Notes: a model not told the origin generated them from the letters alone. A stretch of DNA of 64,000 nucleotides from Sodalis ligni (GCF_016865525.2 NZ_CP075169.1:930337-994336), one strand, 5' to 3'. Positions 48,548 to 58,118 are shown, counted from the stretch's first letter. Numbers and translations are program-made.

Positions 48548-48788
48548 ACTCGTACTGCGCGAAGCCGTTGGTCACCAGGGGCAGCGCTTCAATGGTCGCC
48601 TTGGCCTTTTCCACCGACTCGACGTTCATGAGGAAGATCACGCCGGGTTTATCGGTGCGATACCAGAACTGCTCAAGGGTGCCGTCAAGGTAGTGTTTAA
48701 GCGTGTCGGGCACTTCCTTCGACATGACCTGCTGACGTTGCTCCGGCGACATGGGTTTGATGATGGTTCCTATAGAGATAACTTTCAT
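48498..48788 (-). CDS. Small dimeric alpha-beta barrel protein (YciI/muconolactone isomerase-like)
   Basis: This 96-residue protein (MKVISIGTIIKPMSPEQRQQ then GVIFLMNVESVEKAKATIEAL then QYEFMSVGPLAP) is consistent with the dimeric ferredoxin-like barrel fold. Its function is unknown. It is divergent from the GlxA-type regulator, and the duplicated palindrome in between suggests it is that regulator's target. Confidence 0.7.
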   Translation of the reverse strand: MKVISIGTIIKPMSPEQRQQVMSKEVPDTLKHYLDGTLEQFWYRTDKPGVIFLMNVESVEKAKATIEALPLVTNGFAQYEFMSVGPLAPLGMLLQD

Positions 48789-48859
48789 GATGGTATTCCT
48801 TATGCGGGGTGGGTTGTAAGAAGGTTTGAGTCTAGGCTGAGGGACTGAATAACAGAACA

Positions 48860-48952
48860 GTCGTAAACGACATTTTTACTGCGATTTACGCCATTGGGCA
48901 GGTAAGAAAGACATCGTCTTTCGACTGTGACTCCGGTGTAGTCGTAAACGAC
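48860..48952. promoter_or_regulatory. Duplicated GTCGTAAACGAC palindrome
   Basis: The perfect palindrome GTCGTAAACGAC occurs at 48860-48871 and 48941-48952, 81 bp apart. Each is followed by an A/T-rich stretch and TTTACGCCAT, so a longer segment is duplicated. They lie between the two divergent genes and are good candidates for operators of the AraC-type regulator downstream. Confidence 0.65.
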
Positions 48953-48973
48953 AATTTTAAGGTCTTTTACGCC

Positions 48974-49939
48974 ATGAGAATTTTTATACTTGCCCTGGAC
49001 GGGGTGTTTGATACCGGGCTGACCGTGCTGCTTGACGCGCTCAGGCTCGCACACAAATTCGCGGCTCAGCAGATGGGGGGAGCGCTGACTTTCGAGGTGT
49101 CAATCGTCGGCATGAGAAAGAAGATCAAGACCAGCCACGGGCTGGCGATACCTGTGCAGGGGATAATGCCGGACGCTAAGCCGGACTGGGTGATCGTTCC
49201 GGCGCTCAATACCGGCAGTCCGGAGACGCTGATTCCGGCGCTGGGACGGCGGGACGTACGCCAGGGAATGGAGCAGTTAAGGAAATGGCACGCCAAAGGC
49301 GCCCATATCGCGGCTTCCTGTATCGGGACGTTTTTGCTGGCGGAAGCCGGGCTTCTCGATGGGGGTGAGGCCACGACGACGTGGTGGCTCGCTCCGCTGT
49401 TTCGGCAGCGGTACCCGAATATTCTACTCGACGAAACCCGGATGCTCGTGCCGTGGGGCAGGATTGTTACCGCCGGGGCCGCCATGGGCCATCTGGATCT
49501 TGCCCTCTGGCTGGTACGCAAGTACAGCCCGGAGCTGGCGGCGGTGGTTTCCCGCTACCTGCTCGCCGACTTCCGTTCCTCACCGGCGCCCTACATCATT
49601 CCCAACCATCTGGCGCAGGCGGATCCGGTCATTCAGCGCTTTGAGCGGTGGGCGCGGGATCATCTCAAGGAAGGTTTTTCGCTGGCGGAGGCGGCAGGCG
49701 CGCTGGCCACTAGTCCCAGGACATTGCAGCGGCGCTGCCAGGCGGTGCTCGGTAAATCGCCGCTCTCCTACTTTCAGGACCTGCGTGTGGAACGGGCAAG
49801 ATCCCTTATCCAGGGGAGCAGCCTCGATCTGGATACCATAGCGACCGAAGTGGGCTATGTTGACGGAACCACGCTAGGCACGCTGCTGCGCGAACGCCTG
49901 GGACGGGGGGTGCGTGAGCTTCGCGCCGATCTGCGTTGA
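48974..49939 (+). CDS. GlxA-type transcriptional regulator (DJ-1/PfpI + AraC)
   Basis: This 321-residue protein has an N-terminal DJ-1/PfpI-like sensor domain (RIFILALDGVFDTGLTVLLDALR, with the nucleophile-elbow-type Cys in AASCIGTFLLAEAG) and a C-terminal AraC HTH (FSLAEAAGALATSPRTLQRRCQAVLGKSPLSYFQDLRVERAR). Regulators of this type control catabolic or detoxification genes. The start at 48974 lies just downstream of the second palindrome, which suggests autoregulation. Confidence 0.87.
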   Translation: MRIFILALDGVFDTGLTVLLDALRLAHKFAAQQMGGALTFEVSIVGMRKKIKTSHGLAIPVQGIMPDAKPDWVIVPALNTGSPETLIPALGRRDVRQGMEQLRKWHAKGAHIAASCIGTFLLAEAGLLDGGEATTTWWLAPLFRQRYPNILLDETRMLVPWGRIVTAGAAMGHLDLALWLVRKYSPELAAVVSRYLLADFRSSPAPYIIPNHLAQADPVIQRFERWARDHLKEGFSLAEAAGALATSPRTLQRRCQAVLGKSPLSYFQDLRVERARSLIQGSSLDLDTIATEVGYVDGTTLGTLLRERLGRGVRELRADLR

Positions 49940-50079
49940 TTCAGGCCGCTGACAAACATACTCGGAGTCGATTTGGCAGCCTGTCTCGACCGGGCACTAT
50001 GTCAACAAGCGCAAACCGTCTCGTTTTACGGGCGGTTTTTTCGCCGCCATGCATGCTTTTTCCCTGCGCATTCGACCGG

Positions 50080-50640
50080 TCAGGAGCCCGTCACCGCTTC
50101 ATACAGCACCTGCAGCCGCAGGCGCAAAAACAGTACTGCCTGGTGCTTGCGTGATAGCAGCGTTTCAACGGCGGTACCGGTTTCCTCGGCAAGCTGCTTG
50201 AAGGAGTAGCCCTGCAGCTCGGTTTTTTCAAATGCCTCCCGCTGCGCCGCCGGCATATCTTCCAGCGCCAGCGCCAGTTCCTCCCAAACCAGCTGGCGCA
50301 GGTAGTCGTCCTCGGCGCCGCTTTGGGGATTGAACAGTATCTCACCCAGTTCTTCTCCGGCGGGCCACTCGCTGTCGAATTCGTCGGAGAGCGGCAGCTC
50401 GCGCTTTTTACGCGACCGGTCGATAAGCTCGTTGCGGGCGGCGCGATATAGCCAGGCGGCTACCTGCTCAATGGGGTGCAGATAGCTATCGGCCTTGAGC
50501 AACTGATAGCTTACTTCCTGATAGACATCTTCCGCATCGGCGATATTACCGGTACGTCCGGCGATAAACGCCCGCAGCCGCTGCTGGCAGCCACGCAGCG
50601 CAGCCATCAGGACGTGGCGCCGGTCTGCGGCGTTAGTCAT
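50080..50640 (-). CDS. ECF-type RNA polymerase sigma factor
   Basis: This 186-residue sigma-70 family protein has region 2 (LRAFIAGRTGNIADAEDVYQEVSYQLLK, then VAAWLYRAARNELIDRSRKK) and region 4 (ALALEDMPAAQREAFEKTELQGYSFKQLAEETGTAVETLLSRKHQAV). Such alternative sigma factors act on one or a few promoters under stress. It overlaps by 1 bp the upstream membrane-protein gene, which could serve as its partner or anti-sigma factor. Confidence 0.87.
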   Translation of the reverse strand: MTNAADRRHVLMAALRGCQQRLRAFIAGRTGNIADAEDVYQEVSYQLLKADSYLHPIEQVAAWLYRAARNELIDRSRKKRELPLSDEFDSEWPAGEELGEILFNPQSGAEDDYLRQLVWEELALALEDMPAAQREAFEKTELQGYSFKQLAEETGTAVETLLSRKHQAVLFLRLRLQVLYEAVTGS

Positions 50641-51005
50641 TAGGCCTGGCCGTTGTCGTCGGTGCGCGGTTCATTGTCCCGATCCCTATGGTGGCAGCGT
50701 CCATGCCAGCGTCCGTGCCAATGGCCCGCGCCGCGCTGTTTGATAAAGGCTTCACGCTCCTCGGGACTCATCGCCATCCAGCGCTCGCGCATTTCTTGTC
50801 TTCTGCGAGCGAACATGCCGTGGCCGTGAAAGCTGCCGAACAGGATTTTACTGAGGATAAGCAATCCCAGCGCCTGGAAAAAGCCAATGCTCTTGACGCC
50901 GAAAATTACCGGCAGCAGCGCATTCCACAGCAGCATCACCAGCGTGGTGACGGCGGCGACAGCCACCACGGCCATAACCAATATCTTAAACTTGCGATCT
51001 CTCAT
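50640..51005 (-). CDS. Membrane protein with His-rich tail, partner of the sigma gene
   Basis: This 121-residue protein has two predicted membrane segments (MAVVAVAAVTTLVMLLWNAL and SIGFFQALGLLILSKILF). A cytosolic-looking tail follows with EMRERWMAMSPEEREAF and a His/Arg-rich end (GHWHGRWHGRCHHRD). The tail could bind a metal, but this is an inference. The start at 51005 is chosen over the longer frame, which lacks similarity. It is encoded directly before the sigma gene with a 1-bp overlap, so they are coupled. Confidence 0.72.
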   Translation of the reverse strand: MRDRKFKILVMAVVAVAAVTTLVMLLWNALLPVIFGVKSIGFFQALGLLILSKILFGSFHGHGMFARRRQEMRERWMAMSPEEREAFIKQRGAGHWHGRWHGRCHHRDRDNEPRTDDNGQA

Positions 51006-51118
51006 GTTGTCCACTCCATACGGTTCAGATACAGAGGTAGACGAATCAGCCGGGAAAATATTTGCGTCGGCGACAGTTTTTTTATTTATTTGCCGGCAGA
51101 AGAGTAAGCCGCCAATGG

Positions 51119-52078
51119 CTACCGGCCGAAATAAGGCAGCCGGCCGCCCTTGAGAAAAAGAAACGCCAGCAACAGACCGCCCCACAGCGCCATTGTGATG
51201 TAACTGCTTATTCCCATGATATTTAGTCCGCTTTCCAGCATTTGCAGCAGGATCAGCGCCAATACCATACCGACAATCTTGCCGAAGCCGCCATCGGGAT
51301 TAACGCCTCCCAAGACCGCCGCCAGGATACTGGTCAGCAAAAAGGATTCGCCGTAGCCGGCTTTGGCGGAGTTCAGCTTTGACATCATCATCAGCGCGGC
51401 CACCAGGCACAATAGCGAGGAGATAATATAGGTTGCCATAAGCGTGCGCGGCGTATTGATGCCGGAGTAATGGGCCGCCCGCTGGTTGGAGCCGATAAGG
51501 TAGATTCGCCGGCCCAGCGGAGAACGCTCCAGCACAATCCACATAACAATTGCCACCAGCGCAAAAAGATACAGCGGCACCGGGATGCCGAACCAATTAT
51601 TGCTGTTAAGCCACAGCACATAGGCGGGGAAATTGGAAATCGCCGTTCCCTTGGATATCAGGATGGTTATTCCCTTAAGCAGGGTCATGGTGCCAAGGGT
51701 AGCCAATATGGGCGAGACGCGGATAACGGCTATCAATATGCCGTTCAGCAGGCCGATGACCAAGGCCATGCCGATGCCGGCCAGCAGCATTAGCAGGGCG
51801 CTGCCCGCGGACGGGGCGAAATGGGTGGCCACCCACGCCATGACCAGGGCGCAGCAGTTGGTGGTGGCGATAATCGACAGATTGATGCCGCCGGTCAGCA
51901 TGGTTACCGCCATGGCGAACGCCAGCACGCCCAGAACCGGCAGCTGTGAACCGATAGACTGGAAATTCGACGCCGACCAGAATACGCCCGGGATCTGCGT
52001 GCTGAAAACCACGATGATCAGCAGCAGCAAGACCACCAGATACACTTCCACATGGTCTTTTACTTTCAGGCTATTCAT
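51119..52078 (-). CDS. Sugar ABC transporter permease (RbsC-like)
   Basis: This 319-residue inner-membrane permease of the CUT2 class has about eight to ten hydrophobic segments and the family loop GINTPRTLMATYIIS followed by SILAAVLGGVNPDGGFGKIVG. It overlaps the upstream permease gene by ATGA. The two different permeases in one operon resemble the LsrCD or YtfT-YjfF arrangement. Confidence 0.88.
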   Translation of the reverse strand: MNSLKVKDHVEVYLVVLLLLIIVVFSTQIPGVFWSASNFQSIGSQLPVLGVLAFAMAVTMLTGGINLSIIATTNCCALVMAWVATHFAPSAGSALLMLLAGIGMALVIGLLNGILIAVIRVSPILATLGTMTLLKGITILISKGTAISNFPAYVLWLNSNNWFGIPVPLYLFALVAIVMWIVLERSPLGRRIYLIGSNQRAAHYSGINTPRTLMATYIISSLLCLVAALMMMSKLNSAKAGYGESFLLTSILAAVLGGVNPDGGFGKIVGMVLALILLQMLESGLNIMGISSYITMALWGGLLLAFLFLKGGRLPYFGR

Positions 52079-53055
52079 GACAGGATCTCCGATTTACTGC
52101 GCTGGCTCCAGGCGGTGGAGCTGATGCTGACCACGATGACCAGGCCGGTAATCACCATTTGCCAGTAAGAGGAAATGCCCATCAGGTTGAGGCCGTTTTG
52201 CAGCATGGCCAGCAATATGACCCCAAGCATCGTACCCAACAGCGTGCCGCGCCCGCCGATAATGCTGGTCCCCCCCAGCACCACCGCCGCCAGGACGGTC
52301 AGCTCATAGCCCAGCAGCGAGTCCGGGGCCACCGTCATGACGGTATAGGATTGCACCACCCCGGCGATACCTGACAGCAGCCCCATAAAACCATAGACGA
52401 ACAGCTGCAGTTTGAAGATGCCGAAGCCCAGCCGGGAGGCCGCCTCGCGGTTGCCGCCCATGGCATAGATCTTGCGGCCGATGCTGCTGCGTTTCATCAA
52501 CAAGCCGGTGACTATCAGCACCGCCAGCAAGGTCATGATGGGCAGGTTCAGTCCGTAGTCATTGCCGTCGGAAGCGGTAAAGGTGAATATCGTCAGTCCG
52601 TTTTCAAACCAGTCGGGATATTTATAAAGCCAGACCCCTTTGGAAAAGTAGAGCAGCAAGCCGTAAAAGATATTCAAGGTGGAAATGGTGACGATGATGG
52701 AGGGGACTTTGAGCCGGTTGACCAATACAGCGTTTATAAGACCCAGAGCCGTTCCGACGCCGCCGGCGATAAGGAACGCCACCAGGAAATTACCGCCGTA
52801 TTTCAGCAGCGCGGTGACCATGACGTACTGGGCAATAATGGTCATGGGCGGAAATGAAATATCAATGCCGCCGGAGATCAGGACGATAAACAGCCCGCAC
52901 GCCAGAATCATCAGCATGGCATAGTTGTTGACCAGGTCATAGAGGTTGCCGAAGGTCAGGAAATCATCGCTTTTCAGGCTGAAAACCACTCCCAGGATAA
53001 GGATAGTCAAGATAAGCAGCCCTTCATGGCGATACAATTCCGTTTTGTTAACCAT
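52075..53055 (-). CDS. Sugar ABC transporter permease (RbsC-like)
   Basis: This 326-residue CUT2 permease has hydrophobic segments and the motifs ISGGIDISFPPMTIIAQYV and LTVLAAVVLGGTSIIGGRGTLLGTMLGV. The start at 53055 (MVNKTELYRHEG) is preferred, because the longer frame overlaps the ATPase gene end. It probably pairs with the next permease to form a heterodimeric channel. Confidence 0.88.
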   Translation of the reverse strand: MVNKTELYRHEGLLILTILILGVVFSLKSDDFLTFGNLYDLVNNYAMLMILACGLFIVLISGGIDISFPPMTIIAQYVMVTALLKYGGNFLVAFLIAGGVGTALGLINAVLVNRLKVPSIIVTISTLNIFYGLLLYFSKGVWLYKYPDWFENGLTIFTFTASDGNDYGLNLPIMTLLAVLIVTGLLMKRSSIGRKIYAMGGNREAASRLGFGIFKLQLFVYGFMGLLSGIAGVVQSYTVMTVAPDSLLGYELTVLAAVVLGGTSIIGGRGTLLGTMLGVILLAMLQNGLNLMGISSYWQMVITGLVIVVSISSTAWSQRSKSEILS

Positions 53056-54529
53056 TGACCACCTCCGCCAACGCCGCCTCGGTCGTCTGTGACGTAAGAA
53101 ATTCAGCCACCAGCTCACCCCCACGCATCACCAGGATACGGTGGCTGTTATAATAGGCCTCCTCGATCTCGTCGCAAATCATCAACACCGCGATGCCCTG
53201 TTCGGCCAGCGCATTGATAATCTGGTAGATGCCCGCTTTATTGGCTATATCAACCCCCACCGTGGGTGAATCGAGGATCAGCAGGCGCGGACGGGTCGCC
53301 AGCCACTTGGCTATGGCCACCCGCTGGGCATTGCCGCCGGAAAGCGTATTGACCGGAAGCGACGTATCGTCCGACTTGATGGTCAGCCGGCGGATCATCT
53401 CATCCACCAGGCGCTGTACACGCCGCCGGTCAATAAGGCGCCAGCGGTCCTTCACCTGCGGCAAGACCGTCGAGATGATATTATCCCCGATGGACTGTTC
53501 CATGACCAAGCCGGTGCTAAGACGATCTTCCGAGACATAACCGATGCCCGCGGCAATGGCGTCGCGGTTGCTGTTGAAATGCACCGGCCGGCCGTCAATC
53601 TTGATCACGCCGCTGTCCGGACGGGTCAGGCCGAACAGGCTCAGGCACAGTTCGGTTCTCCCCGCGCCCAGCAGGCCGGTGATGGCGACGATTTCCCCCT
53701 GATGCACCTTGAGGGAAATATCATGATATTGGCCGCGGCGGCTTAACCCTTCCACCTCCAGCACCACCGGTTTACCGCCCGGATAAGGGGCCAGTACTTG
53801 GTAGTCGAACGCCAGGCCGGTCATCAGAAAAGCCAACTGTTTACTGCCCATGTCGGCCGCGGGGAAGGTCCCGATATGTACGCCGTCCTGCAACACGGTA
53901 ATACGATCCGACACGTCCAACACCTCATCCAGGCGGTGGCTGATAAATACCACGCAGATACCCCGTTCCTTCAACTGGCGGATGAGCCTGAACAGCCCTT
54001 TGACTTCCGTCATGGTAAGCGATGCGGTGGGTTCATCCATGATAATCAGCCGGGCGTCCTGCGCCAGCGCCCGGCAAATCGCCACCAGCTGGCGCTGCGC
54101 GATGGAGAGCGTCTCCAGCTGCGCGTGCAAATCAAGGGTAACGCCGATATCATTCAGAGTATGCTGCGCCAGTTGATACAGGCGGCGCTTGTTCACCCAA
54201 AGATGCCGATGGTAAAGATTGATGGCGATATTTTCCGCCACGCTCAGGTTGGGGAATAAAGAGAGATCCTGGTAAATCACCTGAATACCGCGTTTGACCG
54301 ATTCCGCCGGCGTCAAATGGGAGAACAGATGATCGTCAATGGTGATTTTCGCTCCGGCATCCGGTTGATAGACGCCGGAGATGATTTTAATCAGCGTCGA
54401 CTTGCCGCAGCCGTTTTGCCCTGCCAGGCTATGCACCTCTCCGGGCAATAAGGTCAGGGCAATATCATTAAGCGCTTTCACCCCGTAAAACGTTTTGCTG
54501 ACATTTTCCATAGCGATTAGCGGCTTCAT
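53048..54529 (-). CDS. Sugar ABC transporter ATP-binding protein (RbsA-like, double domain)
   Basis: This 493-residue CUT2 ATPase has two NBDs. The first has Walker A GQNGCGKSTL and Walker B IIMDEPTASL. The second has GLLGAGRTEL, the signature LSGGNAQRVAIAKWLA and LLILDSPTVGVD, where Ser replaces the usual catalytic Glu. An inactive or altered second site is known in several CUT2 ATPases. The start at 54529 (MKPLIAMENVSKTF) fits the family; the upstream in-frame extension is rejected. Confidence 0.9.
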   Translation of the reverse strand: MKPLIAMENVSKTFYGVKALNDIALTLLPGEVHSLAGQNGCGKSTLIKIISGVYQPDAGAKITIDDHLFSHLTPAESVKRGIQVIYQDLSLFPNLSVAENIAINLYHRHLWVNKRRLYQLAQHTLNDIGVTLDLHAQLETLSIAQRQLVAICRALAQDARLIIMDEPTASLTMTEVKGLFRLIRQLKERGICVVFISHRLDEVLDVSDRITVLQDGVHIGTFPAADMGSKQLAFLMTGLAFDYQVLAPYPGGKPVVLEVEGLSRRGQYHDISLKVHQGEIVAITGLLGAGRTELCLSLFGLTRPDSGVIKIDGRPVHFNSNRDAIAAGIGYVSEDRLSTGLVMEQSIGDNIISTVLPQVKDRWRLIDRRRVQRLVDEMIRRLTIKSDDTSLPVNTLSGGNAQRVAIAKWLATRPRLLILDSPTVGVDIANKAGIYQIINALAEQGIAVLMICDEIEEAYYNSHRILVMRGGELVAEFLTSQTTEAALAEVVNG

Positions 54530-54626
54530 TGCAACCTCATCATCAAGCGTCCAGGCGACCGGCCGGGGTCGCTGCGGTCCTGCTCCGGCCACTGCGTTGT
54601 CTCAGGATGTCAATTGCGGGAACCCA

Positions 54627-55610
54627 TCAATACAGGCTATCGATATTGTCTTTGGTCACCAGCAGCACTTTATGGAACTTAATGACTTTCTTGTCGGTAT
54701 CGACGTCTGCTTTGCCGATATTTTTGACTTCGTATCCGGACCCGATGTTTTCACCTTTAAGCAGGCTGGATGCCACCGCCGTGAGCGCATATCCCGCGGT
54801 TGCCGGATCGTAGGTAATCCCCTCGGTGATATCGCCGCTTTTGATCAGCGACGCGGCCTGGGACGGGATCATCATGCCGTAGACATGGACCTTGTTTTTG
54901 GCGCGTTTTTCTTTAACCGCGCGTCCCGCCCCAATGGGCCCCTGGGATCCGAAGGCAACAATGGTGTTCAGATCCGGATGGGCTTTCATCAGATCAAGGG
55001 TAGTGCGGCGGGAATCATCAATACTCTCCGACACCGGCATACGGCTGGGTACTTCATGCATATCGGGGTAGTGCTCTTTCTGGTATTTCACGAACAGGTC
55101 CGCCCAGAGATTGTGCTGGGGCACCGTCAGGCTGCCCACATAAAGCACATAGCCCCCCTTGCCGCCGTTGAACTTGGCCACTTGCTCAACGTTGTCGGCG
55201 GCGAACTGCTGGTTGTCGATGATCTCGATATCCCAATTGGCGCTGGGCTGGCCCGGCGATTCGTTGGTCAGCACCACGATGCCCGCATCGCGCGCTTTTT
55301 TGAATACCGGCTCCAGGACATCGGCGTCATTGGGCACGATGGTTATCGCGCTGACTTTTTTCGCGATCAGGTCCTCGATGATCTTTACCTGCTGCGGCGC
55401 ATCGGTGCTGGACGGGCCTATTTGAGTGGCATTCAGCGAGAAATCCTTACCGCCCTGGGTGACGCCTTCACCCATGCGGTTAAACCAGGGCATACCGGCA
55501 ATCTTGGAGATATTGACAACTTCCGGCTGTGCGGCAAGCGCGCCGGACGCGCTTATCATCAGGCCCAGACAGCCCGCGGTTAACCAATTCTGAAGGGCGT
55601 TTGTTTTCAT
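54627..55610 (-). CDS. Sugar ABC transporter substrate-binding protein (periplasmic)
   Basis: This 327-residue protein of the RbsB/LsrB-like type 1 periplasmic binding family has a signal peptide ending near SGALAA. Motifs are KIIEDLIAKKVSAITIVPNDAD and DLMKAHPDLNTIVAFGSQG. It is the first gene of the operon (binding protein, ATPase, two permeases), which has no linked catabolic enzyme in view. The sugar or signal it binds cannot be deduced. Confidence 0.88.
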   Translation of the reverse strand: MKTNALQNWLTAGCLGLMISASGALAAQPEVVNISKIAGMPWFNRMGEGVTQGGKDFSLNATQIGPSSTDAPQQVKIIEDLIAKKVSAITIVPNDADVLEPVFKKARDAGIVVLTNESPGQPSANWDIEIIDNQQFAADNVEQVAKFNGGKGGYVLYVGSLTVPQHNLWADLFVKYQKEHYPDMHEVPSRMPVSESIDDSRRTTLDLMKAHPDLNTIVAFGSQGPIGAGRAVKEKRAKNKVHVYGMMIPSQAASLIKSGDITEGITYDPATAGYALTAVASSLLKGENIGSGYEVKNIGKADVDTDKKVIKFHKVLLVTKDNIDSLY

Positions 55611-55986
55611 TTTATAATCCTCATGCGTTAGGAGGGTAGGGATGGCCAGAGTAGATACAGATAAAAGGCAAGAATCTATATTTCTGAAAAATAAGAAAAT
55701 TAATCATTATAGTTACAAGGGTTAATTAGGATTTACACAGATGAAACATTTGAAATATGAATTGTTACAGGCGAGTAATCTATATACATACTGGCTGAAT
55801 ATATGGATAAATAAGGCACTATTCGGGTTTAAGATTGAGCTCACAAAGCTATCAGTGGAAACTTTACAAAGGGAAATGAGGTGATACTTTTAAAACAGCC
55901 ATGCCCAATATTACTGTCCCCGTTATGCGCCTTTGCGGCGACGTCCCGCCGCGCTGCCACGCCGCTTTGCAAGAGATGACCTGAAC
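55611..55986. other. AT-rich promoter region between the ABC operon and the LysR gene
   Basis: These 376 bp hold no gene that I can support. The region must contain the promoter of the ABC operon and that of the LysR gene, but no convincing -35/-10 pair or operator was found. Confidence 0.4.
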
Positions 55987-56874
55987 ATGAAGGATTCGGA
56001 TATTTCATTGACGGCAATACGCGCCTTGGTCGCTATCGGCCGTCATGGAAATTTTACCCGCGCGGCGGCTGAGCTGGGCATTACGCAAAGCGCGGTAAGC
56101 CGCCACGTGGCGAATTTGGAAGCGGTCGCTGACGGACCGCTTTTCGAGCGACGAGGCGCGACGGTTGTCTTTACGCCGCGCGGATCTCAATTTTACGAAT
56201 CGGTCAAAGACGCCATTTCCACCATTGAACTGGCGACTCAGCAGCTGGCCTACCGCGGACATTCTCTTAACCGAATCCGGGTCCGGACTTCAATGCCGAG
56301 CTTCGCAACGGCTGTTATGGCGCCCTTATTGGGTGGCTACACGGAGCGAAACGACGTTCAAATCGATCTCTTTACCTCCCTGTCATTTCCATTGCCGCAG
56401 GATGAGTATGATGTTCTGATCACCCGAGACCTCGTCCTGCCGAACACAGAGCGCTGGGAATTGGCTCGCGAAGGTTTGGTGTGCGTCGCGTCGCCGGGCC
56501 TGGCGGCAATCGTCGCCGAAGGCAGCGAATCGGAAGCCTGGCCCATGATAGCCGCCCGCTCGCGTCCGGATGCCATCGCCAAATGGGCGGCGGCCCATAA
56601 ACGGCAAGCGGACCGTCTGAGCGTCCGGGCCACCTATGACCACTACTTCCTGGCGGTGGCCGCGGCGGCAGGCGGCGCCGGTTTGCTGGTTGTTCCCCAT
56701 CTGCTGGTGCGCGATCGATTGCGCGACGGCACGCTGGTGCTCATCGACGACGTGGTCGTTCAGTCCGGTGATGCTTACACGGCTTACGTCAATCCCCGCA
56801 GCCCCTATAAACAACATGCGCGTGCTTTTTGCCAGTGGCTGGACGAGATCCTGAATCAGCCCGCAGGAGAATGA
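55987..56874 (+). CDS. LysR-family transcriptional regulator
   Basis: This 295-residue regulator has the LysR HTH (LTAIRALVAIGRHGNFTRAAAELGITQSAVSRHVANLEA) and a type-2 periplasmic-like effector domain. The ATG at 55987 (MKDSDISL) is preferred over the frame from 55933. Its 3' end overlaps the 3' end of the convergent MFS gene by 19 bp. It may control the MFS exporter or the divergent ABC operon. Confidence 0.9.
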   Translation: MKDSDISLTAIRALVAIGRHGNFTRAAAELGITQSAVSRHVANLEAVADGPLFERRGATVVFTPRGSQFYESVKDAISTIELATQQLAYRGHSLNRIRVRTSMPSFATAVMAPLLGGYTERNDVQIDLFTSLSFPLPQDEYDVLITRDLVLPNTERWELAREGLVCVASPGLAAIVAEGSESEAWPMIAARSRPDAIAKWAAAHKRQADRLSVRATYDHYFLAVAAAAGGAGLLVVPHLLVRDRLRDGTLVLIDDVVVQSGDAYTAYVNPRSPYKQHARAFCQWLDEILNQPAGE

Positions 56875-58118
56875 TGTTGGGCCGTTATTACCTTGAGCGG
56901 CAGCAATAGCGGCAAAATACACAGCAGTAATATCGCAATGACAATCAGCGTATGAGATATGCCCAACCGATCCCCCAGCAGCCCGTACACTAAAGGCATC
57001 ACGGCGCCGCATCCCAATGATGCCGTATAAAAAACCGCAAATGCCCGGGTTTGCTGGCGGGGTTTGGCCAGTTCGCCCACGGTGCCGTAGAGCACGGACG
57101 ATGTCCCGTTCAAGGCGATGCCCAAGGGCACCAGCAGCAGATAGATGGCCGATAAAGGGATTTGCGTGAGCGCCAGAATGATTCCCGCCGTAACGATTTC
57201 GCTGACGGCCACCGTCTTCAGTATGCCCAGGCGCGGAGCCAGGGTGCCGCATACCAGTTTACCCAGCGCGCCGCCAATAAAAATAACGGTCAGGGCAAAA
57301 CCCACCTGAGTCGCCGAAGCCCCTTTGGACGCCAGCAGAAAGGGCAGGAAAGTGAGCGTGCCGGTACGGGTCGCATTATCCAGACTGCCGATGGTACACA
57401 ATGAAGCGAATGCCCTTTTTCTCTGCGTTTCAGTAAACAGCGGAGCCCCCGAGTCAGCCGTTTGCGGCGCCGTGTCGTCTGATGCTGAAGGCCGCGGCGC
57501 CATGGTCTTGGGCAAGCGTTTTTCAGAAGATAACAACCCGCTCAGGCAACCGGCAATAAGCAAGCCCGCGACGGCAATCAGTTGAACCGAGTGGCCCCAG
57601 ACGGTAATCAGCAGCAGGGCGGAAAGCGCGCTGGGAATGATGGCCTTCCCCACATCCCCGAAAAAATTGTAGGTACTCAGGGCCAGGCGCGCCTGCAAGC
57701 GGGGAAAGCTCTGCGAGATGTAACTGGATGACAACGGATGCTGGACGCTAGCCCCGACGCCGCCTAGAACGATCAAGCCCATTAGCACCGGCAGGGTAGT
57801 GGCGAACCCGTAGCAGAATATCGCCGCCGTAAGCAGCAGGGTTCCGCCGATAAGAACCCTTTTCTCGCCGGCGACTCTTCCGAGCTCGCCGGCCGGAATT
57901 TGCAGCGCCGACATGGCGCCGGAAAACAGCATCTTCAACAGCCCCACCTGCGCCAGCGACAACCCGAACTGCTGCTGCCATATCGCGAACAGCAGGTAGT
58001 GCATGTCTGTGGCGCCGTCATGGAACAGGTGCGCCAGACTGGTGGCGCCGAGTATCCGTCTGCTCTGTGATTTTGACGCGGCGCCGTCGATAAATACCTC
58101 ACTACTCTGCCGAGACAT
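56856..58118 (-). CDS. MFS transporter (Fsr-like exporter)
   Basis: This 420-residue major-facilitator protein has about twelve hydrophobic segments. The N-terminal half (GATSLAHLFHDGATDMHYLLFAIWQQQFGLSLAQVGLL) resembles the fosmidomycin-resistance family, whose HxxxD pattern is visible. Typical roles are drug or metabolite export, and the substrate is unknown. It is convergent and overlapping with the LysR gene, which suggests mutual interference or a shared origin as a module. Confidence 0.87.
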   Translation of the reverse strand: MSRQSSEVFIDGAASKSQSRRILGATSLAHLFHDGATDMHYLLFAIWQQQFGLSLAQVGLLKMLFSGAMSALQIPAGELGRVAGEKRVLIGGTLLLTAAIFCYGFATTLPVLMGLIVLGGVGASVQHPLSSSYISQSFPRLQARLALSTYNFFGDVGKAIIPSALSALLLITVWGHSVQLIAVAGLLIAGCLSGLLSSEKRLPKTMAPRPSASDDTAPQTADSGAPLFTETQRKRAFASLCTIGSLDNATRTGTLTFLPFLLASKGASATQVGFALTVIFIGGALGKLVCGTLAPRLGILKTVAVSEIVTAGIILALTQIPLSAIYLLLVPLGIALNGTSSVLYGTVGELAKPRQQTRAFAVFYTASLGCGAVMPLVYGLLGDRLGISHTLIVIAILLLCILPLLLPLKVITAQHHSPAG

